Of a DNA stretch of 64,000 nucleotides, positions 43,609-50,932 are shown in pieces (within the stretch, counting starts at the first letter, position 1; each line of letters begins with the position of its first letter). A program made the position numbers and the translations under genes. Location: positions 119,842 to 183,841 of the forward strand of contig NZ_FXTP01000012.1 of NCBI RefSeq assembly GCF_900182705.1, read 5' to 3'. The notes below the pieces were generated by a model. It worked only from the letters and a program-made list of their open reading frames with translations, searched no databases and had not been told where the DNA came from. This DNA is from Gracilimonas mengyeensis. GTDB lineage: Bacteria > Bacteroidota > Rhodothermia > Balneolales > Balneolaceae.

Positions 43609-44562
43609 ATGAGCTTATGCCTTTTGGCATACAGAATATTAAAACCTTTAACTGCACTAATCGCCTTCCTTTTTCTGGCTACCAACTTACCGGCACAACA
43701 CATACCCGGTCCTGATGTAATCCTGACTCGTGAATACAATTCTGATAATGAACCCATTATTTATGCAGTGAACCGAAGTTCCAGTCCTTATACGGTAAGT
43801 GTTACATTTTCACGGCTGCAAAACACCACTCCTCCTACTCCCAATCCCTATGTGGCAACGGCTAAACCCGGACGAACCCGTCTGGTTACTTTACGCAAGA
43901 GCTTCCGCAGCAACCGGCCGGTTCGATATCATTACAAATGGCGGTTTAAATTAGGATGCAAAGACACCGAGCCTGATACCGACATCGAATACCTGCTGCC
44001 CATTGCCGAAGGTGATACCACACAAACGTTTAAAATTGATTATATCGGTAATCTGATTGGACAGCAATCTGAAGATTTCAAAGCTTATGGATTTGGCATA
44101 AACAAAGGAGACACCGTCTACGCCGTCCGCCGCGGAAGGGTTGGACGCATGGTGGATGAATTTGATAATTCCGACCTGGATAAATATTACACCGACCAAT
44201 ACAATTTTCTGCATATTGCGCACGAAGACTGCACCTTTGGCGTATATCGTCATCTCAAAAAGGGATCTTTTTTAGTAGACCCCGGAGACGAAGTTGAGGC
44301 AGGAGATCCTATTGCCGTGGTAGCCTCACCCAAACAATCGGATCTCGGTCGCTTTCGTCTGCTGGTGATGTACCGAAACCCGGAATATGAAGAAGGTTCT
44401 GAAGCAGACTATTGGAATTTTGTAGTGCCTGAATTCAGAACAGCCACAGGAGAAATGATCACACTGGAGCCCAACAAAAGATATGTGGCAACTCATCCCC
44501 GCGATCTTATCTTTCAGGAAATGAACTGGCGCGAAAAACGCCGCTGGAAACGAAGGAATTAG
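43609..44562 (+). CDS. M23-like secreted protein with incomplete active site
   Basis: A signal peptide or anchor (ILKPLTALIAFLFLATNLPA) precedes a beta-rich region and an M23-like (LytM) domain: GINKGDTVYAVRRGRVGRMV, LHIAHEDCTFGVYRHLKKGS, and GDEVEAGDPIAVVASP. The second His-containing segment (VYRHL) is present, but the first HxxxD metal site expected before GDTVYA is absent, so peptidase activity is doubtful and a binding or scaffolding role is likely. An in-frame ATG at 43594 is also possible; ATG 43609 gives the tighter signal peptide. The next gene follows by six bases. Confidence 0.8.
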   Translation: MSLCLLAYRILKPLTALIAFLFLATNLPAQHIPGPDVILTREYNSDNEPIIYAVNRSSSPYTVSVTFSRLQNTTPPTPNPYVATAKPGRTRLVTLRKSFRSNRPVRYHYKWRFKLGCKDTEPDTDIEYLLPIAEGDTTQTFKIDYIGNLIGQQSEDFKAYGFGINKGDTVYAVRRGRVGRMVDEFDNSDLDKYYTDQYNFLHIAHEDCTFGVYRHLKKGSFLVDPGDEVEAGDPIAVVASPKQSDLGRFRLLVMYRNPEYEEGSEADYWNFVVPEFRTATGEMITLEPNKRYVATHPRDLIFQEMNWREKRRWKRRN

Positions 44563-44568
44563 TACGTA

Positions 44569-45222
44569 ATGAATGATAAAACAGCCATCGTAATTGGAGC
44601 AACCGGCCTGGTTGGTTCGGAAGTTCTCAATCTGCTACTGGAAGATGAACGCTATTCGAAGGTACACGTCTTTCACCGAAGGACAACTGGTCAAAGTCAT
44701 CCAAAATTGGAAGAACACATCGTCAACTTCTCGCAAATCGATGAATGGAAACACTTGATTAAAGGGGATGAATTGTACTCTGCTCTTGGTACCACCATCA
44801 AAAAAGCCGGCGGCCAGGAAAGACAATACACCATCGACTACACCTATCAATATGAAACAGCCAAAGCCGCCGCTGGGAATGGAGCCCAAAAATTTGCTTT
44901 GGTGTCATCGCTTGGAGCCAATCCTGAGTCGCGTGCCTTTTATCCGAGGCTAAAAGGCGAACTGGATGAGGCCGTTCAGGAATTACCTTTCGAGGTAATC
45001 TCTATTTTGCGCCCCTCCATTTTAGAAGGCAACCGACAGGAAAGCCGTCCGTTGGAACAACTTGGGATCTTATTTACTAAAGTAATCACTAAATTTCCCG
45101 GACTTAGCAACTACCGCCCTATCCCCGCCAAAACCGTTGCCCGGGCGCTCATCTACAGCCTGAATAAATGTACACCCGGCACTCACATTTTTGAAGGCGA
45201 GGATATTTTCCATCTCTCCTGA
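44569..45222 (+). CDS. NAD(P)-binding oxidoreductase, TIP30/HTATIP2-like atypical SDR
   Basis: The protein of 217 residues has the Rossmann start AIVIGATGLVGSEVLNLLLE (GxxGxxG), DELYSALGTTIKKAGGQERQ, ALVSSLGANPESRAFYPRLK with the YxxxK-like pair, and RPSILEGNRQESRPLEQLG. This resembles the TIP30-like atypical SDR group; the substrate is unknown. It lies six bases after the M23-like gene, so they are probably co-transcribed. Confidence 0.88.
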   Translation: MNDKTAIVIGATGLVGSEVLNLLLEDERYSKVHVFHRRTTGQSHPKLEEHIVNFSQIDEWKHLIKGDELYSALGTTIKKAGGQERQYTIDYTYQYETAKAAAGNGAQKFALVSSLGANPESRAFYPRLKGELDEAVQELPFEVISILRPSILEGNRQESRPLEQLGILFTKVITKFPGLSNYRPIPAKTVARALIYSLNKCTPGTHIFEGEDIFHLS

Positions 45223-45342
45223 TTTTCTAAAAAACTGTTCTAATCATCGCTAACCACGCTTTGCTTTACGATCGTCATTGAATTCAGAAAATCGTATCTT
45301 ATGCGGGCAATATTACAATCAACCACACACTAATTTACCACT

Positions 45343-45663
45343 ATGCAATTTTTACCTCTTTTATTTTTGATGGGCAGCCCGGAAGACTCCAACGCCGGTA
45401 TCATCAACCTGGTTTTTCTTGGAGCTATTTTCCTGGTCTTTTACTTCTTCATTATCCGCCCGCAAAGTAAGCGCCAGAAAGAGATCAAAGAGAAAGTTGA
45501 GGAAATGAAAAAAGGCGACAAACTGGTTACCTCTTCTGGCATCATCGGCATATTGAATTCTATTGATGATGATTCCGTTTTGGTTGAAGTGGATAGCGGC
45601 GTTAAAATTCGCATGCTTAAGTCAGCCATTACCGATGTAAATCCTAACAAGCAGGACAAATAA
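45343..45663 (+). CDS. yajC: preprotein translocase subunit YajC
   Basis: A 106-residue single-span membrane protein: IINLVFLGAIFLVFYFFIIR followed by the YajC hallmark RPQSKRQKEIKEKVEEMKKG and DKLVTSSGIIGILNSI. It associates with SecDF in protein export. secDF is not adjacent. Confidence 0.95.
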   Translation: MQFLPLLFLMGSPEDSNAGIINLVFLGAIFLVFYFFIIRPQSKRQKEIKEKVEEMKKGDKLVTSSGIIGILNSIDDDSVLVEVDSGVKIRMLKSAITDVNPNKQDK

Positions 45664-45716
45664 TTAGCCTGTTTGTGTTGCTCACTCGACCAAAAGTGAG
45701 CTTCATTTTCGATTTA

Positions 45717-45755
45717 AGGGGCTGATTGATTTTGCGAGCAGCCCCTCTTTTTTTA
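45717..45755 (+). terminator. Rho-independent terminator between yajC and ribB
   Basis: AGGGGCTG (45717-45724) pairs with CAGCCCCT (45739-45746) and is followed by a T-run. It ends about 20 bases before the ribB ATG (45774), leaving no space for a separate promoter between them. Confidence 0.85.
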
Positions 45756-45773
45756 TCATCAAATTCATGCATT

Positions 45774-46967
45774 ATGAGTCAGGAATTTCACTTTCACAGC
45801 ATTCCCGAAGCCATTGAAGACATCAAAAACGGCAAAATCGTGATTGTGGTGGATGACGAAGACCGGGAAAACGAAGGCGATTTTTTGATGGCGGCCGAGA
45901 AGGTGACCACCGAAGCCATCAACCTGATGGTGACCCACGGTCGCGGCTTGGTTTGCGTTCCCATCACACGGGAAAAAGCAGAGAAGCTTAACCTTCAGCA
46001 CATGGTGCAGGAAGGCGCTGATCCTGATGAAGCCAATTTCACCATCTCGGTAGACCACAAGCGCCAAACTACAACCGGCATCTCTGCCGCCGACCGCGCC
46101 AACACCATTCGCGAGTTAGCCAGCGACGATTCCAAACCCGTTGATTTCCGGCGTCCCGGCCATGTGTTCCCGCTCCTGTCAGTGGAAGGTGGTGTTCTTC
46201 GTCGCGCCGGACATACCGAAGCAGCCATCGATCTGGCCCGACTTGCTGACCTTAAACCCACCGGCATCATTTGTGAAATCATGAAGGAAGACGGGGAAAT
46301 GGCCCGCATTCCGGATTTGATGGAAATTGCGCAGCAGTTCGACATGAAGATCATCACCATCAAAGATCTGATTGCCTACCGCAACGACAATGAGACGCTG
46401 GTGCATGAAGTGATGGATATCAATCTGCCTACCATGTACGGTGATTTCAGCCTGCGTGCTTTTGAAGAAAAACACACCGGCGACATCCACCTGGCCCTCA
46501 CCAAAGGCAGCTGGAGCACCAATGAACCAGTGCTAACCCGTGTGCACTCTTCCGATTTAATCGGGGATATTTTTGGCGCCCGCAATAAAGACACCAGCGA
46601 ACAATTGCATCAAGCGATGTTGCAGGTCGAGCGTGAAGGCAAAGGCGTGGTGTTGTATATGAACCGTAACCAACGCGGATCGGTGCTGGTAAATCAGCTT
46701 AAAACTCTAAAAGCGATGCAACAAGGCTCCGTAGGTGAAAAAAGTGATTTTAACCCGCGCAGTGATGCTCGGGATTATGGTGTGGGTGCACAAATCCTGA
46801 AAACCTTGGGCATCAGCAAACTGCGACTTATGACCAACAACCCCGTGAAGCGTATCGGCATCAACAGCTTTGGGCTGGAAATCGTGGATCAGGTGCCGAT
46901 TGATCACAATTTTGACTTTGCAGATCGCAAAGAACAACAACAAGAACACGCCGGGCAGGACAACTGA
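45774..46967 (+). CDS. ribB: 3,4-dihydroxy-2-butanone-4-phosphate synthase fused to a degenerate GTP-cyclohydrolase-II domain
   Basis: The N-terminal half (about residues 1-205) is a complete RibB: IVIVVDDEDRENEGDFLMAA, TISVDHKRQTTTGISAADRA, GHVFPL and RAGHTEAAIDL, making the four-carbon riboflavin precursor from ribulose 5-phosphate. The C-terminal half (about 210-397) aligns with RibA but its zinc site is lost: after HSSDLIGDIFGA the expected Cys residues are N, D and T (RNKDTSEQL), and the RQEGRGIG loop reads NRNQRGSV. GTP cyclohydrolase II activity is therefore unlikely, as in RibBX-type fusions. Start at 45774 (MSQEFHFHSIPEA). Confidence 0.93.
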   Translation: MSQEFHFHSIPEAIEDIKNGKIVIVVDDEDRENEGDFLMAAEKVTTEAINLMVTHGRGLVCVPITREKAEKLNLQHMVQEGADPDEANFTISVDHKRQTTTGISAADRANTIRELASDDSKPVDFRRPGHVFPLLSVEGGVLRRAGHTEAAIDLARLADLKPTGIICEIMKEDGEMARIPDLMEIAQQFDMKIITIKDLIAYRNDNETLVHEVMDINLPTMYGDFSLRAFEEKHTGDIHLALTKGSWSTNEPVLTRVHSSDLIGDIFGARNKDTSEQLHQAMLQVEREGKGVVLYMNRNQRGSVLVNQLKTLKAMQQGSVGEKSDFNPRSDARDYGVGAQILKTLGISKLRLMTNNPVKRIGINSFGLEIVDQVPIDHNFDFADRKEQQQEHAGQDN

Positions 46968-47047
46968 GCAATTGCAAGTTATTTAGGCCTCTCGGTCTGA
47001 CGGCTCCAAGCCCGTCCGACCGATGGGTGAATTCGAGTACTTGAGCC

Positions 47048-47120
47048 TTTAGACATCGATCAGACGACTCCCTAAAGGATTTAGTTTACGATACGGTAAG
47101 TCAGTCGTCAGATCGGTACG
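47048..47120. repeat. 74-bp dispersed repeat, copy 2
   Basis: Matches 13653-13726 along its length; ends ATCAGACGACT and AGTCGTCAGAT form an imperfect inverted repeat. The CGGTC-GACGG hairpin at 46993-47022 stands just upstream, as it does for copy 1. Confidence 0.75.
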
Positions 47121-47157
47121 AAGTTGTTACTATCCTCACCTCAAAATTCATTCTTCT

Positions 47158-47814
47158 ATGCACCTGATCATGTTTGATATTGACGGCACACTGGTGGATT
47201 CCAACCATTTTGACGACCGTCTTTTTGCCGAAGCTATTGGTGAGGTTTTAGATATTCATATCAATGGAAACTGGGAGCAATTTATCCATGCTACTGATAG
47301 CGGCATTTTGGATCAGATTATTGAAGAAAATGACTTTTCGGCTTCATCTGACCAGATTCATGATGAGGTGAAGCAGCATTTTATTCAGCTTACCGAAAAT
47401 CACCTGGCCCAAAACACCCTCTCTGAAATACCCGGTGCGGCCCAACTCATTCAATCGCTTCAAGCCAGAGATGACTTGAAATTAGCCATTGCCACTGGCG
47501 GCTGGGAAGAAACCGCCAGAATGAAACTCCATGCAGTAGGTATTAACCCGGACAGTTTTGCCTTTGCCTCCTGCTCAGATGCTCCGGCCCGCACTGAGAT
47601 TATGGAAATTGCAGAGCAACGTGCCCTGAACCATATCAGCCCACTTTCAAGAGTGTATTTTGGGGATGGAAGCTGGGATAAGAAAGCTTGTGAAGAGTTG
47701 AATTACCGTTTTATTGCAGTAGGCGAGCGAGTAGAACATAGGGTGCGCATCGATGATTTTAAGGACACAGAGGGCGTGATTTCTTTATTAACGTCAGTTC
47801 GAGATAAGAAATAA
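47158..47814 (+). CDS. HAD-superfamily hydrolase
   Basis: A 218-residue HAD phosphatase-like protein: motif I FDIDGTLVDSNH (nucleophile Asp7, acid Asp9), motif II LAIATGG, the Lys-containing region and motif IV VYFGDGSWDKKACEE. A cap of helices lies between motif I and II (residues 15-90). Substrate unknown; resembles phosphoglycolate-phosphatase-type enzymes. The last codons (LLTSVRDKK and stop) lie in the terminal inverted repeat of a miniature element, so the natural C-terminus may have been replaced. Confidence 0.9.
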   Translation: MHLIMFDIDGTLVDSNHFDDRLFAEAIGEVLDIHINGNWEQFIHATDSGILDQIIEENDFSASSDQIHDEVKQHFIQLTENHLAQNTLSEIPGAAQLIQSLQARDDLKLAIATGGWEETARMKLHAVGINPDSFAFASCSDAPARTEIMEIAEQRALNHISPLSRVYFGDGSWDKKACEELNYRFIAVGERVEHRVRIDDFKDTEGVISLLTSVRDKK

Positions 47815-48066
47815 ATTGCTCCGGCCTTCAACCCGATGAAAGCGAATCTCTTTTATAAAGAACCCGAAATTTGATGGAATAAAAGCCAATACACTTGTAA
47901 AGGGTTGGCGGAAAAAATGATTAAAGGCCATACAACCAAAGCTTTGAAGAATATGTCATTTCATACCTCCATTGGGGCAAAGCTTTATTTTTCTTGTCTT
48001 TTTCACCGGCCTGAAGGCCGGAGCAATTACCTTAAAAGTTGAAATGTTATCTCGAACTCAGGTTTA
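47788..48066. repeat. miniature inverted-repeat element, 279 bp
   Basis: Ends TTAACGTCAGTTCGAGATAA (47788-47807) and TTATCTCGAACTCAGGTTTA (48047-48066) match in 17 of 20 inverted positions. Inside, a second inverted pair AATTGCTCCGG (47814-47824) and CCGGAGCAATT (48018-48028) bounds a core that matches the element at 55256: shared GGG-TGGC-GAA, CCAAAGCTTTGA, GGGGCAAA and TTTTTCTTGTCT blocks. No protein is likely inside. The remaining 235 bases up to 48301 hold nothing I recognise. Confidence 0.8.
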
Positions 48067-48301
48067 TTAGGAATTTGATTACCTGCCTCATAAAAACCGC
48101 CTCCCATAATTCAATTCCCTTTCCAACATTTCACCTGTCGGGAAGAGGGATTACCCGAAGCAAAAATCGCAAATCGGTCTATCGCTAATCGATCATTCGA
48201 AAATCTGCTGAAGCTGCATCTCGATAATCATGGCAAAGAGGTGTATTTCCGAACGTAGAAAAAAGCGCCTTTCTTATTTGCTGGTAGTGATGCAAATAGT
48301 C

Positions 48302-48565
48302 TCAACAAACCGTCCCTTTCTTGGGATCGATATAGCAGCCATCGCCACTTAACGAACGCTGCCAGTTCAGTTCATTTTGGAGCTGTTGTAGCCATTGTTC
48401 CTGTTCGTCTTTGGTTTTGAAGTGCACCCCGTCTTCCTCAATCCAGGGTGAATCGCTGGCATCTTCTGCATGCCACTCCGTTTTATAGCTAATAACCAAA
48501 TCATCCAGCTTCTCCTTCAACCGGCTCGATTCTTTGTCATTTTTAATCAGATGTGCTGTAATCAT
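48302..48565 (-). CDS. small hypothetical protein, 87 aa
   Basis: A hydrophilic protein with charged helices (KNDKESSRLKEKLDDLVISY) and a C-terminal segment with two Cys (SGDGCYIDPKKGTVC). No signal or membrane segment and no family recognised. It lies close behind, and on the same strand as, the fructosamine-kinase family gene, about 50 bases apart. Confidence 0.6.
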   Translation of the reverse strand: MITAHLIKNDKESSRLKEKLDDLVISYKTEWHAEDASDSPWIEEDGVHFKTKDEQEQWLQQLQNELNWQRSLSGDGCYIDPKKGTVC

Positions 48566-48616
48566 ATTCGTCTTCTGGTGAGTGCTAATTCAACATTCAT
48601 AATTCATAATTCCCAA

Positions 48617-49471
48617 TCATCCATAACTGTTGATAATATTCTCAGCCTGCCGGCAATAGCTGCCTCCAAAAAGATTGGCATGCACCAGGATAGGATAGAG
48701 ATTGCATAAAGTCACCCGGTCATCAAAACCAGAGTCCAGTGGATAGACTTCGTTGTAGCCTTCGTAGAAATTTGCCGAGAATCCTCCAAAAAGACGCGTC
48801 ATCGCCATTTCCATTTCACGGTGACCATAATAAACTGCTGGATCGTAGATACTGGCATTTCCACTTTTAGTGAACATATAATTGCCACTCCACAAATCCC
48901 CGTGAATAAGCGCCGGTTTTTCGGTAGGAAAGATAGAGCCCAACTTAGTATACATTTTCTCCACAGTTCGCAAAATGGATCGGGTAAGTTTACCGGACTC
49001 CACTCCCATTTTCACTTGTGGTTCGATGCGTTCAATGGCAAAAAAGTCAGCCCAATTGCTGTGTCGAGTATTGGATTGAGGCAGCTTACCAATAAAATTA
49101 TCGTGATTCAGGCCAAATTGATCATCTGTATTTTTGTGCATTTTGGCCAACTCCTGTCCAAATTCGTAGGAGGAATTTTGGCGGCCTCCGCCCTCTTCAA
49201 TCCAATCCAACACCAGAAAATTCTCTGCTGTTAGCTTTACGACCGGTACTTCCAGCTGGGTACCGGCATTTTTGAGTAATTCCAGGCCCTCAGCTTCTGC
49301 TTCAAACATTCCGCGCGGGGCGTCACTGTTCCACTTTACAAAAAAGGTGCGGTCATCTTCCAGCTGCACTTTGGCAGCTTCGTTAATATCGCCTCCATAA
49401 ATTCCTTTTTCTGAACGTATGGCAACATTAAACTCTTTTTGTATGCGGGATTTTATAGATTCAGGTAGCAT
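48617..49471 (-). CDS. fructosamine kinase family protein
   Basis: A 284-residue kinase-fold protein: the ATP-binding FFVKWNSDAPRGMFEAEAEG, LDWIEEGGGRQNSSYEFGQE, the catalytic loop ALIHGDLWSGNYMF (HGDLWxGN, equivalent to HxDxxxxN) and YDPAVYYGHREMEMAMTRLF. Family members phosphorylate ketosamines (ribulosamine, erythrulosamine) on glycated proteins for deglycation. Complete in length and motifs. Confidence 0.94.
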   Translation of the reverse strand: MLPESIKSRIQKEFNVAIRSEKGIYGGDINEAAKVQLEDDRTFFVKWNSDAPRGMFEAEAEGLELLKNAGTQLEVPVVKLTAENFLVLDWIEEGGGRQNSSYEFGQELAKMHKNTDDQFGLNHDNFIGKLPQSNTRHSNWADFFAIERIEPQVKMGVESGKLTRSILRTVEKMYTKLGSIFPTEKPALIHGDLWSGNYMFTKSGNASIYDPAVYYGHREMEMAMTRLFGGFSANFYEGYNEVYPLDSGFDDRVTLCNLYPILVHANLFGGSYCRQAENIINSYG

Positions 49472-49632
49472 AGTATATAAACAACTTCTTTTTTAATTCG
49501 GACAGTTATCCAATGCAATAACTACCGTAATTTAAGTATATAAAAAAGTGTTAGCTAAGGATTAATTCCAGTTCTGGCAGCTATTTAAAATTTATAATGG
49601 TAGCCTGCCCCGACTCCAAACCTCTCCTTATC

Positions 49633-50082
49633 ATGATTCAGAATCAAGACTATATAATGAGGCAAGTCAAGGTTTTGACTGATTTCCTGATCCAAATCCT
49701 CACCAAAAAGAATGAGGGGGCGTACGAAGAAGCGGAACAATTAATAGACCGTTCTATTGCGGAAGTTTTTGAGGATACCAATCAGGCGTTTTCGAAGCTA
49801 TCCTTAAAACAAACAGCAGAAGCGCTTAAGGATGAGGCGCAGGATGGAAAAGTAATTCTGGCGATGGCCAATATACTATTTGAGAAGATTGAACTCGTGC
49901 CCGAAGAACAAAAACAGAAAGCTTCCCTACAAACTCTATTACTGTATAAAAAAGCTCTGAGTTATTCGAATACTGCCTTCGCTATTGAGGACATCCACAA
50001 AATGAACGGCTTAGAGAAAAAATTTAAAGGGGCTCCTGAACTCGCAGAAATCACAGAGATATTAAAAACGAACGAGTTATAA
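49633..50082 (+). CDS. DUF6483-like protein of unknown function
   Basis: About 149 residues, all helical: MIQNQDYIMRQVKVLTDFLI, ILTKKNEGAYEEAEQLIDRS. The opening QDYIMRQ resembles DUF6483 family proteins, which I recall from Firmicutes and related groups; the assignment is tentative. The ATG at 49633 is preferred to an ATG twelve codons upstream since the DUF begins there. It ends close to the convergent phosphatase gene. Confidence 0.65.
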   Translation: MIQNQDYIMRQVKVLTDFLIQILTKKNEGAYEEAEQLIDRSIAEVFEDTNQAFSKLSLKQTAEALKDEAQDGKVILAMANILFEKIELVPEEQKQKASLQTLLLYKKALSYSNTAFAIEDIHKMNGLEKKFKGAPELAEITEILKTNEL

Positions 50083-50113
50083 CTTCGCTTGGAAAATATC
50101 CTCAGTTCCTGTC

Positions 50114-50629
50114 TTACTTCTCAACATGCGGCTCCAGCTGCTCCAACAAGGCTTCTGAACTACGCTCCAGCACATCAAACACCCGCTCAAAACCATCAAT
50201 TCCTCCATAATAGGGATCGGGCACTTCACCGTTGCCGGGCTCGGGATCAAAATCACGCATCATTTTCACTTTATCAGTGAACCGGTCTTTGCGATCCAGC
50301 TGCTTGATGTTTGAGAAATTCTCCGAATCCATGGCCAGAATCAGGTCAAACTCTTCAAAATCAGCATACTCAAACTGCCGGGCTTTGGAAGGCAGATGAA
50401 TTCCTCGTTTGTTCGCTGTAGCCTGACTTTTGCTATTGGCAGATTCCCCCACGTGATAGGCACCGGTACCGGCCGAATCGATATAAAAATAGTCCTGAAG
50501 CCCCGCCTCTTTTACTTTATGAATAAAAATACCCTCAGCAGTTGGGCTGCGGCAGATGTTGCCGAGGCATACAAATACCACTTTAAAGGGGTTCTCTTTT
50601 GTAATGGGATGGATATAAGATTCTGGCAC
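50114..50629 (-). CDS. low-molecular-weight protein tyrosine phosphatase
   Basis: 171 residues: the P-loop VCLGNICRSP (C21-x5-R27) with the nucleophile Cys, and the general-acid loop DPYYGG near residue 138. The enzyme dephosphorylates phosphotyrosine proteins or small arylphosphates. Start GTG at 50627-50629; no ATG in frame precedes the P-loop at a sensible distance, although the first 15 residues are atypical. No polysaccharide genes adjoin. Confidence 0.93.
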   Translation of the reverse strand: MPESYIHPITKENPFKVVFVCLGNICRSPTAEGIFIHKVKEAGLQDYFYIDSAGTGAYHVGESANSKSQATANKRGIHLPSKARQFEYADFEEFDLILAMDSENFSNIKQLDRKDRFTDKVKMMRDFDPEPGNGEVPDPYYGGIDGFERVFDVLERSSEALLEQLEPHVEK

Positions 50630-50932
50630 GATGATATCTTGATTAAAAAGGCGATTAATGTTTTATATAAATGGCTGGAAATATAAAAAGCATTGATCAT
50701 TTCTTATAAGGGAAGCCGTCTTTTTAGGGTATTCTCATAAAGTCTTTACAAATATTTCGGATGTTTGGAGCCAAAGAGGAATACAGCCCGCACTTAAAAC
50801 CAACCATCACCCCAAAACTTCCCAAAGCCTTTAAAGCCAAGTGCCAGATTTTTTTGAGCAAAGTGAGTACAGGGTTTTCTCTTATATTTTGTATATTTGA
50901 GGCTTAAAACATTTCGCCGAACCAAATTTTTT

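Noticed and set aside
45664..45773. FMN riboswitch before ribB
   Set aside because: The conserved FMN-riboswitch segments are not present; only a terminator hairpin is found.
50700..50932. T-box leader for ileS
   Set aside because: No T-box sequence or terminator before the gene; only a promoter-like TATATTTG.
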